A stretch of 25,079 nucleotides of DNA. It comes from a virus. This document shows positions 7,600 to 14,419 of this stretch, one piece after another. The first letter of the stretch is position 1; the number at the start of each line of letters is the position of its first letter. Made by a program: the position numbers and the translations under genes. Under the pieces are notes generated by a model. It did no database searches. It was given only the letters and a program-made list of their open reading frames with translations, and was not told the DNA's origin. The stretch spans positions 1 through 25,079 of the IMG/VR virus record IMGVR_UViG_3300044647_001322; one strand, written 5' to 3'.

Positions 7600-9165
7600 A
7601 TGAGTACTAAAATCAATAGCATAGTAATTGTTGGCGGGGGTTCTGCTGGATGGATGTCTGCTGCATCTTTAATAAAGGCTTTTCCTAATAAAAAAATAAC
7701 AGTTATTGAAAGTTCTGACATTCCTAAAGTTGGAGTTGGAGAAAGTACAGTTCAAGAGATAACTACTTGGTTAAACTTTTTGGATATAGATCATAAAGAC
7801 TTTATGAAGCATACTAATGCTGCTTATAAACTTGGAATTGGTTTTACAAATTTTAAAACTGCTAAATCACCAACTTTTTTTTATACATTTGGTAATCCAG
7901 ATATATCAAATACCTATTTTGGGTTAAATGATTGGCTTTTTCAAAAAGCATTAGATCCACAAATTGCAGATACAGAATATGCTGAATATTTTTATCCACA
8001 AGCAAATAGTTTTAAAACAAATAAACTTGTTATGGATTATCATGAAACTATGAGTCATTCTTATAGAGTTGATAGAGACGTTGTTTATCAATTTGATGCA
8101 TCTTTATTTGGTTCTTGGTTGGCTAATAACTATGCTATTCCAAAAGGAGTAACTAGAATTATTAATACAGTTAAAAAAATAGAGGGTTCTAAAGAAGGAA
8201 TAACTGCTTTAATTCTTGAAAATGGAATAAAAATTGAAGCAGATTTATTTATTGATTGTTCAGGTTTTAAAAGTTTATTATTAGGAGAATTTATGGAAGT
8301 TCCATTTGTTTCTACAAAAGAAGTTTTACCAAACAACAAAGCCTGGTATGGACCAGTTCAGTACACGAATAAAGAAAAAGAAATGCAGACCTTTACTAAT
8401 TGTACAGCCGTAAATAATGGATGGATTTGGAACACCCCTTTATGGAGCAGAATAGGTACGGGTTACGTTTACAGTGATGAGTTTGTTGATGATGATACTG
8501 CTTTACAAGAATTTAAAGATTATCTAGATTCAAATTCAATGGTTATTCCTGATTCAAATAGATCTAAAAACATGGAATTTAAACAAGTTCAAATTAAAAA
8601 TGGTTATTATGAACGTTCTTGGGAAAAAAACGTTGTGGCTGTAGGATTATCAGCAGGATTTTTAGAACCATTAGAAAGTACTGGATTATTATTTATACAT
8701 GATTTTTTATCACAATTAATACATACGTTACAAAGAAGAGAATTTATTACTGCGTTTGATATTACTTCATTTAATAAAAATTTTGTATATTATATGAAAA
8801 ATACAACTCAATTTGTTTCTTTGCACTTTCAGTTATCTCAAAGAGCCGACACTCCTTACTGGGACAAAATTACAAACAATGTTTCGTACCCAGATGAGTA
8901 TTTTAATATAACAAAAGATGTATTTACTGATCGAGTTATCCATAATCCAGTGCATACAGCAATTGCGGTTGGGTTAGGTTACAATCCTTGTACTTCATTA
9001 CTTGTAAGTAACTTAGATTTTGAATTTCAAAGAAATACTAAAGAGTTGTTAGAACCTTACATTAAACACAGAAAATTAAAACAAAAAGAATGGAAAAAAA
9101 TTATTGATAAAGCACCTACACATTATCAATACTTAAAAGAAAACATATACAATGAAAATCAATGA
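7600..9165 (+). CDS. flavin-dependent tryptophan halogenase-like protein
   Basis: A 521-aa protein of the FADH2-dependent tryptophan halogenase family. Motifs: nucleotide-binding GGGSAGW (12-18), VGVGEST near 44-50, the catalytic Lys as K77 (AAYKLGIGF), WIWNTP at 275-280 (the family WxWxIP with Ile replaced by Thr), and LEPLESTGL near 350. Such enzymes chlorinate or brominate indole rings via HOCl or HOBr and an active-site lysine; phage homologues have unknown substrates. It follows RNR by 11 nt with an AAAGGA site and overlaps the next gene by 14 nt. It is strongly AT-rich compared with RNR, consistent with recent acquisition. The family is firm; halogenation of free Trp is not shown. Confidence 0.92.
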   Translation: MSTKINSIVIVGGGSAGWMSAASLIKAFPNKKITVIESSDIPKVGVGESTVQEITTWLNFLDIDHKDFMKHTNAAYKLGIGFTNFKTAKSPTFFYTFGNPDISNTYFGLNDWLFQKALDPQIADTEYAEYFYPQANSFKTNKLVMDYHETMSHSYRVDRDVVYQFDASLFGSWLANNYAIPKGVTRIINTVKKIEGSKEGITALILENGIKIEADLFIDCSGFKSLLLGEFMEVPFVSTKEVLPNNKAWYGPVQYTNKEKEMQTFTNCTAVNNGWIWNTPLWSRIGTGYVYSDEFVDDDTALQEFKDYLDSNSMVIPDSNRSKNMEFKQVQIKNGYYERSWEKNVVAVGLSAGFLEPLESTGLLFIHDFLSQLIHTLQRREFITAFDITSFNKNFVYYMKNTTQFVSLHFQLSQRADTPYWDKITNNVSYPDEYFNITKDVFTDRVIHNPVHTAIAVGLGYNPCTSLLVSNLDFEFQRNTKELLEPYIKHRKLKQKEWKKIIDKAPTHYQYLKENIYNENQ

Positions 9166-9433
9166 CATACCTACAGTAACTAAACAACTTTTTACAAAAT
9201 CATACTGGAATAAAACTAATATTATTGAATTTTGGGCATTCTCAACTAAACTAGTAATTATTATTCCTGGTCTTTTATTAGGAAAACAATGGTGGTGGTT
9301 ATATATTTTTGCTTTTGCTTCTAGTGTGGCTTTAATATTAACTTCTACTATAAAAACTTTACCTACTATTATTTATTTTAACGTTATTTGGAGTTTGTTA
9401 GCAACAACTGCAATTTTAAAACATTTTTTATAG
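9152..9433 (+). CDS. small integral membrane protein next to the halogenase
   Basis: A 93-aa protein with a short soluble N-terminus, then about three hydrophobic segments (around residues 30-42, 46-62 and 68-90), rich in Trp, Ile and Leu. It overlaps the halogenase end by 14 nt, so the two are translationally linked and were probably acquired together; both share the same low GC. It could anchor the halogenase or move its substrate. A holin role is possible but less likely given the context. No named family recognised. Confidence 0.7.
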   Translation: MKINDIPTVTKQLFTKSYWNKTNIIEFWAFSTKLVIIIPGLLLGKQWWWLYIFAFASSVALILTSTIKTLPTIIYFNVIWSLLATTAILKHFL

Positions 9434-9434
9434 C

Positions 9435-9452
9435 CTTCTGCTATTGCTTTGC
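9435..9452. repeat. 18-bp direct repeat, copy 1
   Basis: CTTCTGCTATTGCTTTGC occurs exactly here and at 9920-9937, flanking the small minus-strand gene 9460-9786. It is part of a wider low-complexity family built on a period of about 6 (GCTnnT), seen also at 9471-9490, 9868-9937, 10450-10500 and 10800-10910. Confidence 0.7.
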
Positions 9453-9459
9453 CTTTTGC

Positions 9460-9786
9460 TTATGCTTTGCTCTGCTTTACTGTTGCTTTGCAATATGCTG
9501 TCTTGTGAATTTTTATTTTATCTTCAATATTTAATAAAGGTCTAATATTTACATTATTTTTAAGAACTACCTTTGTTATGGCTCCCTCACACACAGAGCA
9601 AACTAATACCAAACACTCTGTTGTTGTGTAATCTTTTCTCCAACCTAAATGAATTAATTTATCCCAAAACAATTTTTCGGTGTAAGGCAGATCAGGTTCT
9701 TTGTAATGTTTATATTGTTCTTGCTTATGCTGTATGTATTGCTTATCTAATTCTATATAACGATCTACAAAGGAGTGTTCTCCCAT
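9460..9786 (-). CDS. hypothetical protein, 108 aa
   Basis: A soluble, charged protein: a helical N-terminal part rich in Lys, Gln, Tyr and His, then a Cys group (ECLVLVCSVCEG) that could bind metal. The start is supported by a GGGGGCAA leader like the one before the integrase start. The last codons (KQSKA) come from the GCA-rich period-6 repeat. It is the third gene after integrase and lysozyme on the same strand, separated by hairpins. The function is unknown; a plus-strand frame overlaps it but lacks support. Confidence 0.55.
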   Translation of the reverse strand: MGEHSFVDRYIELDKQYIQHKQEQYKHYKEPDLPYTEKLFWDKLIHLGWRKDYTTTECLVLVCSVCEGAITKVVLKNNVNIRPLLNIEDKIKIHKTAYCKATVKQSKA

Positions 9787-9805
9787 GATTGCCCCCTAAC
9801 TAACT

Positions 9806-9839
9806 GACTAACTTCTCCTGGCTGCCAGGTAAGTTAGTT
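9806..9839. repeat. inverted repeat GACTAACTT/AAGTTAGTT with inner stem
   Basis: Outer arms GACTAACTT (9806-9814) and AAGTTAGTT (9831-9839) enclose a second perfect stem CCTGG-ctg-CCAGG. A further near copy, AACTAACTG, begins at 9798. The same outer arms with different inner sequence recur near 12.0 kb, so this is either a structured RNA/DNA element or paired protein-binding sites. Confidence 0.65.
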
Positions 9840-9846
9840 CTAAGAT

Positions 9847-9870
9847 AGCCCCACCATCTCTGATGGGGCT
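9847..9870 (-). terminator. hairpin downstream of lysozyme gene
   Basis: AGCCCC and GGGGCT pair, with an inner ATC/GAT pairing and a 3-nt bulge. It lies downstream of the lysozyme-like gene on the minus strand. No good T tract follows on either strand, so termination is tentative. Confidence 0.35.
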
Positions 9871-9919
9871 TCTCCTATTGCTTCTCCTATTGTTTTGCTT
9901 GCTTATGCTTCTGCTATGG

Positions 9920-9937
9920 CTTCTGCTATTGCTTTGC
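9920..9937. repeat. 18-bp direct repeat, copy 2
   Basis: Exact second copy of CTTCTGCTATTGCTTTGC. It covers the last codons and stop of the lysozyme-like gene and continues a repeat tract that extends down to about 9868. Confidence 0.7.
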
Positions 9938-10528
9938 GTTCTTTTCTGGGAACTGTTCCATTAACTGCTTAGTCTTTGGAGTAAGTCCATGCCAAGAACT
10001 CCAATCTTTACCGCCTCTACTCATGTAGTAAGCGATCTTTGCATTGACCACAGGGTTGAGCAATTCGGCATTATTTTCTAAACCAAATTTTTCTCTACGA
10101 TCTTTGCCTAACTCTCCGATCATGTTTATTTGAAACATGCCCCACGAGTTATCACCTGTGTTTGTATTAGGATTGTGAGCGAGGGGTCGCCCATTACTTT
10201 CTTTCTTAGCAACTGCCCATGCTTCTTTCAGGTCTGTGCCTGTAAAGCCTACGGCATGAAGCAACTCAACCAATTCAAGATCGGTTAACTTATGAGTATT
10301 TTCATACTTCTTTAAGGTTGCTTCGTTTGTTGTTTCGCTAACTATTAGTGCTTCGGCTCTTGTTGGTGCTATGGCATCTGATGTAGTTGCTACTCCAAAT
10401 GCTACGGCTAAGGTCGAAATTGACCCACCAAGTATTAAAGCCTTTAGTCTTGCTTGGGCTTTTGCTGATGCTTTGGCTATTGCCTTTGGCATCTGCTCGG
10501 CTCTTATTCTTGCGTTTGTTTTCATCAT
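9926..10528 (-). CDS. secreted lysozyme-like / lytic transglycosylase protein
   Basis: About 200 aa. A very basic Ala/Lys-rich N-terminus (KAIAKASAKAQARLK) precedes one hydrophobic segment (ALILGGSISTLAVAFGVA), giving a signal or signal-anchor sequence with an AxA site (DAIA) after it. The C-terminal domain has the lysozyme-fold pattern: catalytic Glu near residue 110 (AKKESNGRP), then DNSWGMFQIN and a C-terminal GGKDWSSWHG. It would cleave peptidoglycan outside the membrane, as an endolysin or a wall-remodelling enzyme. Its start overlaps the integrase stop (GTG 10531, ATG 10528 or 10525 possible), so it is cotranslated with integrase, an unusual pairing. Confidence 0.82.
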   Translation of the reverse strand: MMKTNARIRAEQMPKAIAKASAKAQARLKALILGGSISTLAVAFGVATTSDAIAPTRAEALIVSETTNEATLKKYENTHKLTDLELVELLHAVGFTGTDLKEAWAVAKKESNGRPLAHNPNTNTGDNSWGMFQINMIGELGKDRREKFGLENNAELLNPVVNAKIAYYMSRGGKDWSSWHGLTPKTKQLMEQFPEKNAKQ

Positions 10529-11865
10529 CACTCCAAATAGTCGTTGGCACTTTCAGATGCCTTTGACTGGTGTGAACGAAGGCGGTGTAAATACCGCTCT
10601 GTCGTCTTGATCGATTGGTGTCCTAATCGCTCTTTTACTTCATGGACATCTATGCCGTTCTTTAACAACTGCGTAGCGTTTGCATGTCGTAAATCATGAG
10701 TTCTAGGCGACCAGCCGATTGCGGACTTGGCTATTGCTTTGTTCCAAGTTGTTCTCCATACATCACGAGGCATGTGGCTCATATTGTTGATGAAACTCCC
10801 TTGCTTGTGCTTCTGCTGATGCTTCTGCTTTGCCTTACGGCTTCGGCTTCTTACCTGCTCTGCTTCTGCTAGTGCTTCTGCTTGGGCTTTGGCTTTGCGG
10901 TAGTTTGCTACTGCTTGCCTACACCCTTCGCATCTACAACCCCCATGTGTATAGGAGTAAAGAGTTCCATGCTGGAACTGTTTTCCGCCTTTCTCGAATG
11001 GTCGAGAGGGCTTTGCGCTTCGTGAACCTTTAAGTTTACCTTCCGTTAAGAGTATTGTTCTTGGAAACATCAGATCATCTTTTGCTATGCCTTTTGCTAG
11101 GACATACGCATTTAACTGCTGTAATAGGGCTTTTCCTATCACTAGGCTTCTCTTATGCCCTGACTTGGTGGCATCTATCACCATGAACCTAGTTCCATTG
11201 TTGTAATTTGTTCCTAGATCACTAACTCGCCTTTGAATAAAGATTTCGCCAGTTTTGAAATTAATGTCTTTTGCTCTTACTTCCGTTGCTTCACCAAATC
11301 GGCAACCACTTGCTACTAAGAATTGGGCAAATAATTTAGTTCCTTGTGTTGGTAAATGCTTAATGATCTCCTTAAACTCATCAGGGTCTAGGAGATTAGA
11401 TATATTGGCATGATTGACCTTGATCTTAATTCCATGTGTCGGATTGCTCTCTAATTGACCAGCATTAACCAACTTTGAAAACATTGAGCCAAGAGAAGCC
11501 TTCACCTGATTTAAGGTGGCAGGTCTAACTCCCGATAGTTTGAGATCATCAATTAACTTAACTAGGTCTGAAGGCTTCAGGGAAGTTAGTTCTCGATCTC
11601 CTATAACTGGAATTACAAATCTAGTTAAGACCGACTTATAGCCCTTCTTTGTGATTGGCATTAGATCAGCCACCGCCAGCCATTGATCTACAAAATCAAC
11701 CACCCTTAAATTAGCCTTTGAGGGGGCTTTTAAGCCCTGCTTCTCGGCTTGTATGGCGTGATACATGGCTTCGGTTTCATTAGCCCATGTGCCAGCCGAT
11801 AAACGGCGATTTTGAAGCCTGTAATAGCCTGTAAATCTGCCGTTGCGCTTAATCACATACGCCAT
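10528..11865 (-). CDS. int: tyrosine integrase with inserted CRC-type Cys motif
   Basis: A 445-aa site-specific recombinase for phage integration and excision. N-terminal arm-binding and SAM-like core domains span about 1-155; the catalytic domain has R189 (SGCRFGEATEV), a likely K234, H390-R393 (THDLRH), H416 (LGHQSIKTT) and nucleophile Y425. Within the catalytic domain, about residues 298-355, sits an insert, HGTLYSYTHGGCRCEGC followed by a Lys/Ala/Gln-rich stretch, that resembles the small HGT...GCRC..CR motif common in actinobacterial phage proteins. All catalytic residues are present, so the enzyme is probably active. Start ATG 11865 follows a GGGGGCAA leader; three operator-like repeats lie just upstream. 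Confidence 0.93.
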   Translation of the reverse strand: MAYVIKRNGRFTGYYRLQNRRLSAGTWANETEAMYHAIQAEKQGLKAPSKANLRVVDFVDQWLAVADLMPITKKGYKSVLTRFVIPVIGDRELTSLKPSDLVKLIDDLKLSGVRPATLNQVKASLGSMFSKLVNAGQLESNPTHGIKIKVNHANISNLLDPDEFKEIIKHLPTQGTKLFAQFLVASGCRFGEATEVRAKDINFKTGEIFIQRRVSDLGTNYNNGTRFMVIDATKSGHKRSLVIGKALLQQLNAYVLAKGIAKDDLMFPRTILLTEGKLKGSRSAKPSRPFEKGGKQFQHGTLYSYTHGGCRCEGCRQAVANYRKAKAQAEALAEAEQVRSRSRKAKQKHQQKHKQGSFINNMSHMPRDVWRTTWNKAIAKSAIGWSPRTHDLRHANATQLLKNGIDVHEVKERLGHQSIKTTERYLHRLRSHQSKASESANDYLE

Positions 11866-11877
11866 AAGTTGCCCCCT

Positions 11878-11928
11878 CTACTGGCGAGTAATGACCCTTC
11901 TACTGGCGAGTAATACTACTGGTGAGTA
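11878..11928. repeat. three copies of CTACTGGCGAGTA upstream of integrase
   Basis: Copies at 11878-11890 and 11900-11912 are identical; a third at 11916-11928 has T for C. Each is a near-palindrome (TACT...AGTA). They lie 13-63 nt before the integrase start and could be repressor operators or integrase arm sites. Confidence 0.7.
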
Positions 11929-11947
11929 GGTTCTTAATCAAAAGATA

Positions 11948-11976
11948 AGCCCCTAATCCAAATCGGACTAAGGGCT
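11948..11976 (-). terminator. hairpin between early operon and integrase
   Basis: Twelve-position stem with two mismatches (AGCCCCTAATCC against GGACTAAGGGCT), 5-nt loop, followed on the minus strand by TTATCTTTTGATT. It could end transcription of the early operon before the integrase promoter. Confidence 0.5.
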
Positions 11977-12016
11977 GAACTATTGGCTACATAGGGAATT
12001 AGGCGGTCAGGCTTGG

Positions 12017-12092
12017 AACTAACTTGGTGGAACACCAGATAAGTTAGTTATTGAGCGTGAACTAACTTTCTGGAATTAAATAAAAGTTAGTT
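12017..12092. repeat. two inverted pairs of AACTAACTT/AAGTTAGTT
   Basis: AACTAACTT at 12017-12025 and 12060-12068; AAGTTAGTT at 12041-12049 and 12084-12092. Both pairs have the same 24-nt offset. The first encloses TGGTG-gaa-CACCA; the second extends to 11-bp perfect arms (GAACTAACTTT/AAAGTTAGTTC). They lie directly after the last early gene on the minus strand, so they may also act as terminator hairpins. Confidence 0.75.
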
Positions 12093-12096
12093 CGAT

Positions 12097-12633
12097 CTAC
12101 CAACTGGCTTGATAACTAAATCCTAGTTCGTGATCGCTCTCTAATAGGGAAGTAATTAAATCAATCGTGTATTCCAGTTGGTAATAGTAATAATCGGTCA
12201 GATCACTACCACCAAAGAAAAATCCGTCAACTGGTGGAAGTGGATTTTGAAAAGTATCAGGAGTTAATTCAGTTTCTAAACTATTTAAGTAATCGCATAA
12301 TTGATAAAAAACTTTTTGGTTTTCTATTTGATATTCACGATCAGGATTAGCCAAAGCCTTAATACAATCATTTTTTAATTGTAATAAGTCCTCATCACTT
12401 AAATAAATTACTTGGCACTCATCAACGCCCTTGCCACACTTATCAACAATCCAGCCATGAATAGCGTTTGCCTTGCGCCAATAACCAACCATTGATTTAA
12501 CGATTATGCTTGAAAAATCAGGAGTTGGTAAATCTTTTAATCCAGCAAGATTTTTAATCTCGGCATAAGAACCAGTTTTATCTGTGTTGCTACCCATATA
12601 TTTTTCAGCATACAAATACATATCTAAACCCAT
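12097..12633 (-). CDS. conserved hypothetical protein (MGLDMYLY family)
   Basis: A 178-aa protein starting MGLDMYLYAEKY, with VGYWRKANAIHGWIVDKC near residues 52-70, a GVDECQVIYLS stretch and a C-terminal VDGFFFGG. This set of motifs is typical of a widespread family in phages and bacteria annotated only as hypothetical. It is the last gene of the long minus-strand operon and overlaps its upstream neighbour by one base (TAATG). Soluble, no membrane segments. Biochemical role unknown. Confidence 0.8.
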   Translation of the reverse strand: MGLDMYLYAEKYMGSNTDKTGSYAEIKNLAGLKDLPTPDFSSIIVKSMVGYWRKANAIHGWIVDKCGKGVDECQVIYLSDEDLLQLKNDCIKALANPDREYQIENQKVFYQLCDYLNSLETELTPDTFQNPLPPVDGFFFGGSDLTDYYYYQLEYTIDLITSLLESDHELGFSYQASW

Positions 12634-12794
12634 TAGTTGATCTCCTTTACAATATCAATCGCAACATCTAATCCTGATATTGCGCCGTCTAACATCATAA
12701 AGTCAGAAGTGCCGTCTTGTTCAGCATGGTTCTGCCTTTTACGCCAAACATGTTGAAGTTGGGTTAACTCTTTAATTGCTTGATCTTTATTCAT
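12633..12794 (-). CDS. small hypothetical protein, 53 aa
   Basis: A short helical, charged protein beginning MNKDQAIKELTQLQ. Its ATG overlaps the end of the HTH gene by 8 nt (ATGAATAA) and its stop overlaps the next start by one base, and AAGGAGATCAA near its end provides the site for the next gene. These tight junctions support it as a real gene. No family recognised. Confidence 0.7.
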   Translation of the reverse strand: MNKDQAIKELTQLQHVWRKRQNHAEQDGTSDFMMLDGAISGLDVAIDIVKEIN

Positions 12795-12975
12795 TTTCAA
12801 TCTCCAATTCTCTCTCTGATGCCCATTGTTTTATGGTTGTCGTTAACCAAACTGGTGTTCTCCCCATGTATTTGTCGGGCTTGGGAAGGGTGTTGCGATT
12901 TAGATAACTGTGTAGAGTTTCGATCTTTAATCCAGTTATCTTTGCTATATCTGTATTTGTTAGCCATTCGCTCAT
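12787..12975 (-). CDS. small helix-turn-helix protein, AlpA/excisionase-like
   Basis: A 62-aa protein made of a MerR/AlpA-type winged helix: TNTDIAKITGLKIETLHSY is the helix-turn-helix, and LPKPDKYMGRTPVW is the wing, followed by a helix ending in IKQWASE. Such mini-proteins act as excisionases or transcription regulators in actinophages. It is close to integrase, with two genes between, which favours a directionality or regulatory role. Adjacent spacing is 2 nt to the upstream gene. The fold call is firm; the Xis role is inference. Confidence 0.82.
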   Translation of the reverse strand: MSEWLTNTDIAKITGLKIETLHSYLNRNTLPKPDKYMGRTPVWLTTTIKQWASERELEIENE

Positions 12976-12977
12976 GT

Positions 12978-13448
12978 TTATCTTTTAACTTTCTGTTTAG
13001 TTTCATTAGGTTTAGTTCCCCACTTTGTAGTTTTAGTTTCCGTATCAGCCCATAGATAAGGTAAATCTACTGGCACATTAAATTGATAATAAGTATTATC
13101 TTTACGATTTAGATTACTTTGATGCGAGTTATGAAGTTCTAAATTACCAAACCAAAAAGGTAATCCAGTATCAGGGAAGGTTGGGTGTATTGCTACAAAA
13201 CTGGGCAACAAAGTATCTTTGTAGCCACGATCTATCCACTCTTGGCAGATCGCAATTCCGTATTCACACAAAGCCTTCTCATGCCCACGCCACATCTTTG
13301 TAGCAGGGTGATTACGCCAGCCCTGACTAATACCGATTAACGCCCTAAGTATTTGCCACGCTTCAACTCGTTGCTTACCTAATCGCCTGTAATCAAGAGC
13401 CTTAGCAGACTTAACAAAGTCAGGATAAGGAATAAAAGTATTAACCAT
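12978..13448 (-). CDS. MSMEG_6728-family protein (pyrimidine-dimer glycosylase-like)
   Basis: 156 aa from the preferred start at 13448 (MVNTFIPYPDF), which has AGGAG upstream and gives the recurrent 8-nt overlap (ATGGTTAA) with the WhiB gene; a longer frame to 13493 exists. Motifs: SAKALDYRRLGKQRVEAWQI, GWRNHPATKMWRG and CQEWIDRGY. This matches the MSMEG_6728 family, common in actinobacteria and often labelled as related to pyrimidine-dimer DNA glycosylase/lyase. It may repair or process DNA, but activity is not established for the family to my knowledge. Confidence 0.75.
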   Translation of the reverse strand: MVNTFIPYPDFVKSAKALDYRRLGKQRVEAWQILRALIGISQGWRNHPATKMWRGHEKALCEYGIAICQEWIDRGYKDTLLPSFVAIHPTFPDTGLPFWFGNLELHNSHQSNLNRKDNTYYQFNVPVDLPYLWADTETKTTKWGTKPNETKQKVKR

Positions 13449-13764
13449 TGATACCACTCCTATATTGTTTGCGAAGCAAACTTTGGCGTTCAATCTCAGT
13501 TAATCCACCCCATACGCCATATCTAACTTTGTTAGATAATGCGAAAGATAAACATTTAGTTTTAATTGCTTGATCGCAATTACCACAAAAAGTTTTGGCT
13601 TTTTTAATACCAATTACATCAGTTGGATCGGGAAAAAAGATTTCAGGGTCAACTGTTTGGCATGGCGCATCATCAATATCTTGTGGAGTAGGCGTAGTTA
13701 ATTCAACTGGCTTTATTACTTTTCTTGCTTTAGTAAAAGACACTTGACTTTTAGGTTTAGTCAT
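13441..13764 (-). CDS. WhiB-family Fe-S transcription regulator
   Basis: 107 aa from ATG 13764, which is preferred because it overlaps the upstream stop by 8 nt (ATGACTAA) and has a GGGAGA site; a longer frame starts at 13821. The four conserved cysteines are C35, C60, C63 and C71, then the GVWGGLTEIER turn. WhiB proteins bind a 4Fe-4S cluster and usually contact region 4 of the primary sigma factor. The last Cys spacing is x7 rather than the usual x5. WhiB is restricted to actinobacteria and their phages, so it supports the host assignment. It could reprogram host or phage promoters. Confidence 0.9.
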   Translation of the reverse strand: MTKPKSQVSFTKARKVIKPVELTTPTPQDIDDAPCQTVDPEIFFPDPTDVIGIKKAKTFCGNCDQAIKTKCLSFALSNKVRYGVWGGLTEIERQSLLRKQYRSGING

Positions 13765-14074
13765 AATTTTTATCTCCCTTTTCATTAGTAAGAGTTTGAA
13801 CAAACTTCTCCATGATTTCAACTAAATCATTAGGTTGTAAATTAGCAAACTTCAAAAGTATTTCAATCATGTGTAATAAACCCCATACCAACATCTCAGG
13901 TTCTAGGTTTTGATCTGAAATCATTTTGTTTAAGTGTTCATTTGCTAAATACTCTTTTATTTCTTGTGGCAAACTATCTGTTCGTTCTTGATCTAACTTA
14001 AATCCACGAACAATTTTAATAAACTCATTAGCAAAGTTAATAGATTTAATTAAATCCATTTGTTCTTGGTTCAT
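13757..14074 (-). CDS. hypothetical helical acidic protein, 105 aa
   Basis: An acidic, all-helix-like soluble protein without Cys, starting MNQEQMDLIKSINFAN. It overlaps the upstream gene by 4 nt (ATGA) and the WhiB gene by 8 nt, so it belongs to the same tightly coupled block. No family recognised. Confidence 0.65.
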   Translation of the reverse strand: MNQEQMDLIKSINFANEFIKIVRGFKLDQERTDSLPQEIKEYLANEHLNKMISDQNLEPEMLVWGLLHMIEILLKFANLQPNDLVEIMEKFVQTLTNEKGDKNYD

Positions 14075-14268
14075 TGTTTCTCCTTCATAATTAGTTCATT
14101 TAAGTAATCGTATTGAGGTAATCCATTGTTATTTTGATGCCCAGTATCACCACCGCAATCAACGCATTGACCTAATACTGGAACTTTACAACCGCACTCA
14201 CAATTACACTCAGGCTCGGTGCTAAATACTTCATCAAATAAACTTTCATCAAGTAAATCATCAGCCAT
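14071..14268 (-). CDS. small Cys-rich zinc-binding-like protein
   Basis: A 65-aa acidic protein with a dense cysteine cluster, CNCECGCKVPVLGQCVDCG followed by GHQ, typical of a zinc-binding knuckle. It overlaps the 52-aa sigma-4-like gene upstream by 8 nt (ATGGCTGA) and the next gene by 4 nt. Position among regulatory mini-proteins suggests protein-protein binding; no named family. Confidence 0.65.
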   Translation of the reverse strand: MADDLLDESLFDEVFSTEPECNCECGCKVPVLGQCVDCGGDTGHQNNNGLPQYDYLNELIMKEKQ

Positions 14269-14419
14269 TTTTATTCTCCTTTAATTGATTTAGATATTCC
14301 GTTTCTATCTTTCTAATCTGTATTCTTGAAGTTCCAAACATACGAGCAACTTCGGATAAAGATTTTTGATACTCAATTCTTTGGTGAACTATTTTTTTCT
14401 TTTCATTTTCATTAAACAT
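14261..14419 (-). CDS. 52-aa protein resembling sigma-70 region 4.2
   Basis: ATG at 14419 with GGAGTAAGTA ahead of it; stop at 14261, overlapping the next gene by 8 nt. The body SLSEVARMFGTSRIQIRKIE aligns well with sigma-70 region 4.2 (pattern TLEEVGxxFxVTRERIRQIExxAL), preceded by a helix matching region 4.1. No regions 2 or 3 are present. It could bind -35 DNA or the RNA polymerase beta flap and act as an anti-sigma, an appropriator or a small activator. A generic HTH protein is the alternative. Confidence 0.7.
   Translation of the reverse strand: MFNENEKKKIVHQRIEYQKSLSEVARMFGTSRIQIRKIETEYLNQLKENKNG

Noticed and set aside
9573-9788. 71-aa plus-strand frame opposite 9460-9786
   Set aside because: No ribosome-binding site; the minus-strand frame has a GGGGGCAA leader like that of integrase and a more natural composition.
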